Of a DNA stretch of 5,286 nucleotides, positions 1 to 5,286 are shown piece by piece (the stretch's first letter is position 1; every line of letters begins with the position of its first letter). The stretch spans positions 1-5,286 of the forward strand of contig JAGPGE010000457.1 in NCBI GenBank assembly GCA_018056145.1, written 5' to 3'. Source of the stretch: Armatimonadota bacterium (GTDB taxonomy: Bacteria > Armatimonadota > Zipacnadia > Zipacnadales > JABUFB01). A program made the translations under genes and the position numbers. The notes under the pieces were generated by a model, which searched no databases, was not told the DNA's origin, and saw nothing but the letters and a program-made list of their open reading frames with translations.

Positions 1-133
1 AACGCGCCGCGAGGCTCCCGGCCAGGACCGCGACCACCGACATAGACAGGAGCAGGACAGCAGCCGCGCGCCCTGTACGGCCCGCGGGGAGCCTGGCCCA
101 TGACCTGCGAAGACCGCCGTTTCGGGTCGCCAT
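1..133 (-). CDS. N-terminus of an unidentified exported or membrane-anchored protein (partial)
   Basis: Reading leftward from an ATG at 133-131, 44 codons stay open to the window edge. The N-terminus is basic (Arg at residues 4, 9, 10, 14, 19 and 22). A hydrophobic run follows at about residues 23-43 (AAAVLLLSMSVVAVLAGSLAA). This is the layout of a Sec signal peptide or an N-terminal membrane anchor. The two Arg at 9-10 are too far from the hydrophobic core to be a convincing Tat signal. A Shine-Dalgarno-like GGTGAG lies at 144-139, five bases before the ATG, which supports this start. A rival ATG at 146-144 opens another frame with no hydrophobic segment. The gene is transcribed away from the pgpH operon. 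Its function cannot be told because the mature domain lies outside the window. Confidence 0.6.
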   Translation of the reverse strand, partial: MATRNGGLRRSWARLPAGRTGRAAAVLLLSMSVVAVLAGSLAAR

Positions 134-138
134 GAGTG

Positions 139-144
139 CTCACC
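139..144 (-). promoter_or_regulatory. Ribosome binding site of the leftward gene
   Basis: GGTGAG on the minus strand matches the 3' half of the consensus AGGAGGTGA and sits five bases before the ATG at 133-131. It helps choose that start over the ATG at 146-144, which overlaps the site itself. Confidence 0.45.
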
Positions 145-173
145 ATATCACAAAACGCGGGCTATTGGAATGC

Positions 174-233
174 AACGGTCCGTTACCGCCCCGCAGGCCT
201 GTCCCCCGAGGGCTCGGCTGGTCCGGGACCGTT
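174..233. repeat. Cluster of short perfect inverted repeats, possible operator
   Basis: Three perfect short palindromes lie just upstream of the -35 box. They are AACGG-T-CCGTT (174-184), CCGAG-GG-CTCGG (206-217) and GGTCC-G-GGACC (220-230). In addition, AACGGTCC at 174-181 recurs inverted as GGACCGTT at 226-233, so the outer two elements are related copies of one half-site. The last copy runs into the -35 hexamer. This would suit a dimeric regulator binding two sites. In GC-rich DNA, 5-bp arms also arise by chance, so operator function is inference. Confidence 0.35.
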
Positions 234-262
234 TGACACCCACTCCGGGGCGGCCATATAAT
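233..262 (+). promoter_or_regulatory. Consensus sigma70-type promoter of the pgpH operon
   Basis: TTGACA (233-238) and TATAAT (257-262) are both exact consensus hexamers with an 18-base spacer. The expected transcription start is about 268-271. The AT-rich -10 box stands out in GC-rich surroundings. It is the only convincing promoter seen on this strand and lies upstream of five overlapping or closely spaced genes, so it probably drives the whole operon. The match to consensus suggests strong basal transcription unless it is repressed, perhaps through the adjacent inverted repeats. Confidence 0.8.
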
Positions 263-268
263 CTCTTC

Positions 269-407
269 TAGACCGCGCAAGGTGCGGCAGACTATCTCTG
301 CAGCCACCCCAGGGCCGGGCTGACGGACTGCACCACGGCCCCGCATGGATTCGGGGGGATGGTGGTGGCTGTCCGTGCCGCATCATACGCCCGGAGACAT
401 CTTGCGA
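269..407 (+). other. Predicted 5' leader with small hairpins
   Basis: From the predicted transcription start to the preferred pgpH ATG is about 138 nt. Three pairings can be drawn. The first is 273-278 with 282-287 (CCGCGC/GGTGCGG, one G-U pair, triloop). The second is GCAGA 287-291 with TCTGC 297-301. The third is GGGCCG 312-317 with CGGCCC 336-341. The first two share G287. No run of T follows any stem, so this is not a classical terminator, and I recognise no known riboswitch core. A G-rich tract (353-369) follows. The leader could be regulatory or merely untranslated. Confidence 0.3.
393..396 (+). promoter_or_regulatory. Ribosome binding site deciding the pgpH start
   Basis: GGAG lies 11 bases before the ATG at 408. 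The upstream in-frame ATG at 345 is preceded by CACCACGGCCCCGC, which has no Shine-Dalgarno match. This favours the start at 408. Confidence 0.5.
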
Positions 408-2597
408 ATGAAGAATAGGGCCAGGGGCAAGAAACAGCCTGCCCGGTCACAATTCCCTTTCTCCCTCCCCCAGGGAGCAGGGCGCCGCATCCTGCTCGGG
501 CTAATCACGGCCGGATGCGTCTTCATCGCTGCCTGGGCGCGCATACTCCCCCAGAAACTGGATTACGTCGAGGGCGACAGAGCCGACCGTACGATCCGGG
601 CGCCCCGCAGCGGCACATACGTGGATCCGGAGGAGATGCAGCGCCTCAGGGAAGACGCTGCCGAGGCCGTGCCGGAGATCTACGACCCCATTCCGGGCGC
701 CACTGAGAAGGCCCTTACGGCACTGGACGACATCTTCAGCCGGTTCCGGGATGTGCGTGCGAACCCGGCTCTGGCGGACCCCCTGGCAAAGGTCACTGAA
801 CTGCGCAACTCGCTGGACATCAGTCTCAGCGACGAGACCCTTGCGCTTGCCGTTCGTGAGACGACGTCCGACGCGGCACTCGCCAGGGTCCAAGACGGTC
901 TCGCGAACCTGATCCGCCGCGAGATGGCCGGCGAGATTCGGGACAATGCCACGGACCTCGAGCAGGCCCGACAGCGGATCGCCGAGGCTGTGGGCGGCCT
1001 TCGTCTGACAAGCCCGTTCACAGCGATGGCCCGGGAGATTGGGCAGGCCGTCATCGTCCCCAACCGCATACTCGACCGTGACGCCACCGAGGAGGCCCGC
1101 AAGCAGAAGCGGGACAGCGTGGCGGATGTCGTCCACCCCATCCAGCCCCGGGACATCATCATACTGGCGGGTGAGGAAGTTCGGCCGCGGCATATCGCCG
1201 CGTTCCAGGCCGTGGGGCTCATGCAGGAGACCATCGATTACACGCGCGCCCTGGGCGTACTCGCGGTGGCGACGATCATGGTCTTCCTGCTGGGCCTGTT
1301 CATCCGGCGGTTCAACTGGCGCGTCTGGGACAATTTCGATCAACTGGTCACCGTGGCTGCACTGCTCGTGGCCACGACATTCGCCTTTCGGGCACTCGGG
1401 ACCACCACCTGGTTCGAAGCGGGGAGCCTCACAGTTGCGATCATCTTCTCGAGCATCGTTGCCCTGCTGATGGGTGTTTCGGTCGGGATGGCTGTGGGCG
1501 TTTTCAGCGGGCTGCTCTTGCCGATCCTCGCCAGCGGCGGCGACATTCGGATGGTCATGGTGCTGATTCTGTGCACGACCGTCAGCGTCTTCCTGGTGTC
1601 GCGCACAGGGCGCAAGAGCGGGGTGATCGCCCTGGCGGCCCCGATGATGGCGGCATGGGCCGCCCTGGTGATGCTCATCTGCTCCGAAGTCTTCAGCATC
1701 ACCGTCACGCCGCGGCTCCTGGGCATCGCAGCCGTCGGTGGGCTGGTGTCGCCCCTCCTCGCGATGGGCGCTTCAGTGGCCCTGGAACGCCTCCTGGGCG
1801 TTACCACCGAGTTCCGCCTGATCGAGCTTGCCAACCCCCATGAGCCCCTCCTGCAGCGGCTGATTCGCGAGGCCCCCGGCACTTACCAGTCCAGCCTGAT
1901 GGCTGCGAATCTCGCAGAACCCGCCGCCGAGGCAATCGGGGCCAATGCGCTCCTGGTGCGGGTGGCCGCGATGTACCATGACATCGGCAAGCTCAAGCGC
2001 CCGTATATGTTCGTGGAGAACCAGCCTGGCAGCGACAACCCCCACGATCGGCTGTCGCCGCACCTGAGCGCGCTCATCATCACAAACCATGTGCGGGAGG
2101 GCGTGGAACTGGCCCGCGAGTATGGGCTGCCGCAGGAGATCACTGCATTCATCACAGAGCATCATGGCACCACGCTGGTGGAGTACTTCTACCGCAGGGC
2201 CCGGGACCAGGCCGACGACCCGGATGCGATCCCGGAGATCAGCTTCCGATATCCGGGCCCGAAGCCTCAGTCGCGCGAGACGGCGCTGTTCATGCTGGCC
2301 GACACGGTTGAGGCCGCAGCGCGCACTCTCGAGGACCCGTCGCGCTATGAGATTGAGGAGATGGTGGAGCGCCTGGTGAAGCACAAGATTGAGGACGGGC
2401 AGCTCGATGAGGCGCCCCTGTCCTTCCGCGACCTCACCACCATCAAACGCAGTTTCGTGAACACTATCGCCAGCATGTACCATCACCGGGTAAAATACCC
2501 GGAGCAGATAATCCGCGAGCATGAAGGCGCCCACCCGGCCGGGAAGCCCAACTCGCGGCCCAGGGAGAGCGCGGTCAGCGGCCGGAGCCAGCCGTAG
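408..2597 (+). CDS. pgpH: PgpH/YqfF-type 7TM-HD cyclic-di-AMP phosphodiesterase
   Basis: This is a 729-residue membrane protein of the 7TM-HD family. Known members (Listeria PgpH) hydrolyse the second messenger c-di-AMP to pApA with a cytoplasmic HD domain. Order: basic N-terminus, one membrane helix (about 28-45), a large extracytoplasmic 7TMR-HDED region (about 46-275), seven membrane segments (about 281-465), then the HD domain (about 485-650). Visible motifs are YHDIGK (His524-Asp525), NPHDRLSP, TNHV (His561), EHHGTTL (His585-His586) and MLAD (Asp632). The family's first metal-binding His, in GTYxHS, is replaced: here it reads GTYQSS, with Ser495 (TCC, 1890-1892) 29 residues before the HD pair. 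An in-frame ATG at 345 would add 21 residues, including three successive Trp, but lacks a ribosome site. The gene is first in the operon; ybeY follows after 23 bases. The family call is firm; catalytic activity is uncertain. Confidence 0.93.
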   Translation: MKNRARGKKQPARSQFPFSLPQGAGRRILLGLITAGCVFIAAWARILPQKLDYVEGDRADRTIRAPRSGTYVDPEEMQRLREDAAEAVPEIYDPIPGATEKALTALDDIFSRFRDVRANPALADPLAKVTELRNSLDISLSDETLALAVRETTSDAALARVQDGLANLIRREMAGEIRDNATDLEQARQRIAEAVGGLRLTSPFTAMAREIGQAVIVPNRILDRDATEEARKQKRDSVADVVHPIQPRDIIILAGEEVRPRHIAAFQAVGLMQETIDYTRALGVLAVATIMVFLLGLFIRRFNWRVWDNFDQLVTVAALLVATTFAFRALGTTTWFEAGSLTVAIIFSSIVALLMGVSVGMAVGVFSGLLLPILASGGDIRMVMVLILCTTVSVFLVSRTGRKSGVIALAAPMMAAWAALVMLICSEVFSITVTPRLLGIAAVGGLVSPLLAMGASVALERLLGVTTEFRLIELANPHEPLLQRLIREAPGTYQSSLMAANLAEPAAEAIGANALLVRVAAMYHDIGKLKRPYMFVENQPGSDNPHDRLSPHLSALIITNHVREGVELAREYGLPQEITAFITEHHGTTLVEYFYRRARDQADDPDAIPEISFRYPGPKPQSRETALFMLADTVEAAARTLEDPSRYEIEEMVERLVKHKIEDGQLDEAPLSFRDLTTIKRSFVNTIASMYHHRVKYPEQIIREHEGAHPAGKPNSRPRESAVSGRSQP

Positions 2598-2604
2598 GGC
2601 AAGT

Positions 2605-2610
2605 GGGAGG
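2605..2610 (+). promoter_or_regulatory. Ribosome binding site deciding the ybeY start
   Basis: GGGAGG lies 10 bases before the GTG at 2621. It overlaps the other candidate start, a GTG at 2603, which has only a weak AGGG four bases upstream. The site therefore points to initiation at 2621. Confidence 0.55.
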
Positions 2611-2620
2611 CCCGTACCCG

Positions 2621-3049
2621 GTGGAGATCGAGATTCGCAATCTGCAGTTTGACAGATTCCCCGGGGATGTGATGATCCGCTCCGCGCGGGAAACCGCCGC
2701 ACTCATCGGCTTCGACCTGGACCTGTTGAGCCTGGTGATCGTGGACGACGAGCGCATGCGCGAACTCAACCTGCGCTTCAGAAACATCGACCGGACGACG
2801 GACGTTATCTCATTCGAGGCGGACCGGGACGAGGACGAGGCGAGCGGCGAGATCATCATATCCCTACCCACGGCCCGGCGGCAGGCGCAGGCGGCAGGGC
2901 ACGACACGGCAACGGAACTGGCCTGGCTGGTCTCCCACGGTCTGCTGCACGTGGCGGGGATGGATGACACCACCGAGGATGAACTTGCCGCGATGATCGA
3001 TCTGCAGTCGGAAACCATGAAGAGGATGGGGTTACAGGTCCACCCATGA
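2621..3049 (+). CDS. ybeY: YbeY endoribonuclease, rRNA maturation factor
   Basis: A UPF0054/YbeY-family protein of 142 residues, the usual compact size. YbeY is a metal-dependent RNase that works in 16S rRNA 3'-end maturation and ribosome quality control in the cytoplasm. The family signature LNLRFRNIDRTTDVISFE is at residues 49-66; Arg54 is the likely counterpart of the conserved functional Arg. The metal motif at 106-116 reads HGLLHVAGMDD, so the ligands are His106, His110 and Asp116 where E. coli has a third His. Asp at this position also occurs, as I recall, in Bacteroidetes, so it is probably a lineage variant and not damage. GTG 2621 was chosen for its GGGAGG site; GTG 2603 would add six residues (MGGPYP). 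The stop overlaps the next start (ATGA). The pgpH-ybeY-dgkA order is conserved with Bacillus yqfF-yqfG-dgkA. Confidence 0.93.
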   Translation: MEIEIRNLQFDRFPGDVMIRSARETAALIGFDLDLLSLVIVDDERMRELNLRFRNIDRTTDVISFEADRDEDEASGEIIISLPTARRQAQAAGHDTATELAWLVSHGLLHVAGMDDTTEDELAAMIDLQSETMKRMGLQVHP

Positions 3050-3813
3050 GGAAGAAGCCGGAGAATCTGGATCGCCAGGCGCCGTCGCCGCGCGAGTACA
3101 AGTCGGTCTGGCGGAGCTTCCGCTTCGCGTGGGATGGCCTGTCGTATGTCCTGCGCACCGAAAAGCACATGCAATTCCACGTCACCATCATGAGCCTCGT
3201 GCTCATGGCGGCGGCGGGATTCGGGGTCAATCCTTACGAACTGCTTCACCTGATGACCGCCTTCGCGCTGGTGCTCATCACCGAGATGATCAACACGGCG
3301 CTTGAGCGTACCATCGACTTGACTGTGAAGACCTATGACCCCAGCGCGAAGATCGCGAAAGACGTCGCGGCCGGCGCGGTGCTGCTTGCGGCGGCGTACG
3401 CGGTTGCGGTGGGGATCATCGGGATCACCACAAGCGAGACCTTCTGGCGCGTCATCCGCTCTCTTCCCGAGAGCATGGCCACCCCGCATCTCGGCGTGGT
3501 CCAGGGCGTCCTGATCGGCAGTATCCTGTTGGGGGTCATCATCGCCTGGCTCAAGGCGAAGACCCAGTCGGGAACATTCTGGAAGGGCGGTGTGGTGTCT
3601 GGGCACACCGCGTTGGCTTTCCTGATTGGCACCAGCCTGGTCATCATGACCCGCAATCTGTCGGTCGCCTGCCTGGTGCTGGCCATGGCCCTGCTGGTGT
3701 CACAGAGCCGCGTGCAGGCGAAGATCCACTCCATGCAGGAAGTGGTCATCGGCGCGGCCCTCGGCACAATCATGGCGATCATTATCTTCTTCCCGTTCCC
3801 CAGCAATGGCTAA
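3046..3813 (+). CDS. dgkA: DgkA-family lipid/undecaprenol kinase fused to PAP2-like phosphatase
   Basis: The protein has 255 residues, about twice the length of a stand-alone DgkA. Residues about 20-127 are a prokaryotic diacylglycerol kinase: SFRFAWDGL (24-32), Glu39, His45, the core EMINTALERTID (80-91, with Glu80, Asn83, Glu87, Asp91), and AKDVAAGAV (104-112). This core resembles the Gram-positive type, which mainly phosphorylates undecaprenol. Residues about 150-250 form a membrane domain like PAP2 phosphatases. VSGH (184-187) matches motif C2. SR-x5-H-x3-E (221-232, with Arg222, His228, Glu232) matches C3 except Glu for the usual Asp. The C1 KxxxxxxRP motif is not visible. One polypeptide may thus add and remove phosphate on membrane lipids. 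It starts in an ATGA overlap with ybeY and overlaps larE by eight bases. The kinase call is firm; phosphatase activity is inferred. Confidence 0.88.
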   Translation: MRKKPENLDRQAPSPREYKSVWRSFRFAWDGLSYVLRTEKHMQFHVTIMSLVLMAAAGFGVNPYELLHLMTAFALVLITEMINTALERTIDLTVKTYDPSAKIAKDVAAGAVLLAAAYAVAVGIIGITTSETFWRVIRSLPESMATPHLGVVQGVLIGSILLGVIIAWLKAKTQSGTFWKGGVVSGHTALAFLIGTSLVIMTRNLSVACLVLAMALLVSQSRVQAKIHSMQEVVIGAALGTIMAIIIFFPFPSNG

Positions 3814-4636
3814 CACAGAGTCTGACGCCGAGAAGATCCCCTCAGAGCGCATGGATGCCCTGCGCAGGCGGCTGTCGGAATGCGGCAGCCTTCTCGTCGC
3901 ATTCTCGGGGGGCGTTGACAGCTCGTTCCTTCTGGGAGTTGCCGCGCAAGAGCTGCCCGGGAGCGTGCTGGCGGTCACCGTTCGCTCACCGCTCAATCCT
4001 GAATCGGAGATGGAGACCGCCCGCGAGCAGGCGGCACTTATCGGCGTTCCACATATGGTGGTCGACCTTGACCCGCTGGCCGATGACGGGGTCGCCACAA
4101 ACCCCCCCGACCGGTGCTACCACTGCAAGCGCGCCATCTTCAACCGCCTGCGGCAGATCGCGGACGAGCGGGGCATCGCGCACATTGCTCACGGCGAAAA
4201 CGCCGATGACTCCGGTGACTTCCGGCCGGGCAGGCGCGCGGCTGATGAACTGGGGATCATCGCGCCGCTGGCGGAGGCCGGGCTGACGCGCCGCGAGATC
4301 CGCCGCTTGTCCAGGGAAATCGGTCTCCCAGACTGGGACAGGCCGTCCATGGCCTGTCTGGCGTCCCGGGTGCCCTACGGCACGGTATTGACGCCTGAAG
4401 TGCTCCAGCAGGTGGCGCGGGCCGAGGAGACACTGCGCGAGCTACAGCCGGGGCAACTGCGGGTGCGACATCACGGACCGGTCGCGCGCATTGAGGTTCC
4501 CCCGGACCAGATCGCGCGGCTGGCCGATCCACAATTGCGCGGCGAGATCGTCCGCCGCGTGAAATTGGCAGGCTACAACTACGTCACCCTTGACCTTGAG
4601 GGTTTTCGGTCGGGGAGCGCCAATGAGGTCCTCTGA
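3806..4636 (+). CDS. larE: LarE, ATP-dependent sacrificial sulfur transferase
   Basis: A PP-loop ATP pyrophosphatase of 276 residues, the usual LarE length. LarE adenylates the carboxylated pyridinium nucleotide made by LarB and inserts sulfur, giving the precursor of the nickel-pincer nucleotide cofactor first found in lactate racemase. Motifs: PP-loop SGGVDSS (34-40), RCYHCK (103-108), HGENADDSGDFRPGRRA (129-145), PSMACLASRVPYG (180-192) and the C-terminal GYNYVTLDLEGFRSGS (256-271). Cys184 in ACLASR is the likely sulfur-donor Cys (Cys176 in Lactobacillus LarE). Cys104 and Cys107 add a CxxC that may join it to hold an iron-sulfur cluster. The ATG at 3806 overlaps the previous gene by eight bases and has no clear ribosome site, so translation is probably coupled; Met16 (3851) is a possible later start. 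larB and larC are not in the window. The end overlaps nadB by 14 bases. Confidence 0.9.
   Translation: MANTESDAEKIPSERMDALRRRLSECGSLLVAFSGGVDSSFLLGVAAQELPGSVLAVTVRSPLNPESEMETAREQAALIGVPHMVVDLDPLADDGVATNPPDRCYHCKRAIFNRLRQIADERGIAHIAHGENADDSGDFRPGRRAADELGIIAPLAEAGLTRREIRRLSREIGLPDWDRPSMACLASRVPYGTVLTPEVLQQVARAEETLRELQPGQLRVRHHGPVARIEVPPDQIARLADPQLRGEIVRRVKLAGYNYVTLDLEGFRSGSANEVL
4612..4617 (+). promoter_or_regulatory. Ribosome binding site of nadB inside larE
   Basis: GGGGAG lies within the last codons of larE, five bases before the ATG at 4623. This supports the overlapping nadB start. Confidence 0.55.
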
Positions 4637-5286
4637 AGCGGGTCCGGGCAGGACTACCATTCGAAGCCGGTTCATTGTGGTCGGGTCAGGCATCGCGGGC
4701 CTGTGGACGGCCCATCACCTCAGTGCCCACGGCGATGTCACCCTCGTCACCAAGAGTCTCCTGCACGAGAGCAATACCGAGTACGCCCAGGGCGGCATCG
4801 CCGTGGCCCTGCTGCCCGCGGATTCGCCAGAGTTGCACAAACAGGACACCCTCGCGGCAGGCGACGAGTTGTGTGACACCCCCGCGGTGGAGATCCTCAC
4901 CCGCGAGGGCCCGGACGCCGTTCGGGGGCTCATCGGAATCGGCGCGCAGTTCGACAGCCGCGACGGCAAGCTGATCGTGGGCCGCGAGGCCGCCCACCGC
5001 CGCCACCGGATCATCCACGCACAGGGCGACGCAACCGGCGCGGAAGTGGAGCGCGCTGCGGCTGAGGCGGTCAAGAACTCCCCCAATATCCGGGTGCTGG
5101 AGCATACTTTCGTTACCGAAATCCTCCTGCTACACGGCAAGTGCGTGGGCATTGAGACGTTGGACTCCGTCTCCGGCGAACGCGTGCGGATTCTCGGCGG
5201 CAGCACTCTCATGGCCACCGGAGGCGCAGGGAATCTCTACCGTGTGACCACGAACCCGCCCGTGACCCTGGGCGACGGCTGGGCCG
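4623..5286 (+). CDS. nadB: L-aspartate oxidase NadB, N-terminal part (cut by window end)
   Basis: NadB is an FAD enzyme that oxidises L-aspartate to iminoaspartate, the first step of de novo NAD synthesis; NadA then makes quinolinate. The frame runs 221 codons open to the window end, roughly 40% of the family's usual length. Visible motifs are the FAD-binding FIVVGSGIAGL (17-27), TKSLLHESNTEYAQGGIA (43-60), GREAAH (120-125), RIIHAQGDATGAEVE (129-143) and ATGGAGNLYRVTTNP (198-212). Glu122 probably matches E. coli Glu121, implicated in substrate recognition. The segment after TTNP reads VTLGDG where ATGDG is usual, a mild variation. The catalytic His and Arg residues would lie beyond the window. 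Fumarate reductase and succinate dehydrogenase flavoproteins share the fold, but ESNTxxAQGGIA is typical of NadB. The 16-residue lead before the Rossmann strand is plausible. The start lies 14 bases inside larE. Confidence 0.92.
   Translation, partial: MRSSEAGPGRTTIRSRFIVVGSGIAGLWTAHHLSAHGDVTLVTKSLLHESNTEYAQGGIAVALLPADSPELHKQDTLAAGDELCDTPAVEILTREGPDAVRGLIGIGAQFDSRDGKLIVGREAAHRRHRIIHAQGDATGAEVERAAAEAVKNSPNIRVLEHTFVTEILLLHGKCVGIETLDSVSGERVRILGGSTLMATGGAGNLYRVTTNPPVTLGDGWA

Noticed and set aside
312..342. GC-rich inverted repeat GGGCCG/CGGCCC as a terminator before pgpH.
   Set aside because: The loop is 18 bases and no T-run follows; the downstream bases are GCATGGATTCGG.
345..407. In-frame upstream ATG giving 21 extra residues with three successive Trp codons, recalling a Trp attenuation leader peptide.
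   Set aside because: No ribosome site precedes it, the frame runs straight into pgpH without a stop, and no terminator-type hairpin follows. The Trp run comes from a G-rich TGG tract.
359..418. Small ORF (19 codons) starting with ATG at 359 and overlapping the pgpH start.
   Set aside because: The only purine-rich tract (353-358) touches the ATG, leaving no spacing for a ribosome site, and the peptide has no recognisable character. Kept only as a remote uORF possibility.
501..1343. Long open frames on the minus strand opposite pgpH (501-1343, 680-1234, 1340-1882, 1773-2702).
   Set aside because: They lie opposite well-recognised family motifs of pgpH, give low-complexity Arg/Ala/Ser-rich proteins and have no domain signs. 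This is typical of antisense frames in GC-rich genes.
2575..3606. 343-codon minus-strand frame spanning ybeY and the kinase gene.
   Set aside because: It crosses two real genes with clear motifs, and its translation shows no family features.
4637..4676. A later nadB start, giving a shorter N-terminus before the FAD-binding strand.
   Set aside because: No ATG, GTG or TTG with a ribosome site lies in frame between 4626 and the Rossmann strand, whereas the ATG at 4623 has GGGGAG five bases upstream.
4686..5218. Minus-strand frames opposite nadB and a plus-strand shadow frame at 4675-4974.
   Set aside because: The true frame from 4623 has unmistakable NadB motifs along its whole length.

Overview
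The window is a GC-rich bacterial segment. It reads as one tightly packed rightward operon of five genes (about 408 to beyond 5286), preceded by the first codons of a leftward gene (133 to 1). No rRNA, tRNA, CRISPR array, insertion sequence or factor-independent terminator was seen. The order pgpH-ybeY-dgkA matches the Bacillus-type yqfF-yqfG-dgkA cluster, but the genome is GC-rich, the third gene is a DgkA-PAP2 fusion, and YbeY has an HxxxHxxxxxD metal motif. This suggests a GC-rich lineage outside the Proteobacteria and Actinobacteria, for example an Armatimonadota- or Planctomycetota-like bacterium. That placement is a guess.

Layout: (1) 1-133, minus strand: start of a protein with an export signal or membrane anchor. 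(2) 134-407: divergent intergenic region with three short perfect inverted repeats, a sigma70-type promoter that matches consensus exactly (TTGACA, 18 bp, TATAAT), and a leader of about 138 nt that can fold into small hairpins. (3) 408-2597: PgpH-type 7TM-HD cyclic-di-AMP phosphodiesterase whose first conserved metal-binding His is replaced by Ser. (4) 2621-3049: YbeY, an rRNA-maturation endoribonuclease. (5) 3046-3813: DgkA-family lipid kinase fused to a PAP2-like phosphatase domain. (6) 3806-4636: LarE, the sacrificial sulfur transferase of nickel-pincer nucleotide synthesis. (7) 4623 to the window end: first 221 residues of NadB, L-aspartate oxidase.

The last four genes overlap by 4, 8 and 14 bases, so they are probably co-transcribed and translationally coupled. 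The front of the operon covers signalling, ribosome maturation and polyprenol or lipid phosphate balance. The back joins NAD biosynthesis (NadB) to a cofactor made from an NAD precursor (LarE). The observations most worth following are the altered HD site in PgpH, the kinase-phosphatase fusion, the larE-nadB pairing, and the consensus promoter with its structured leader.
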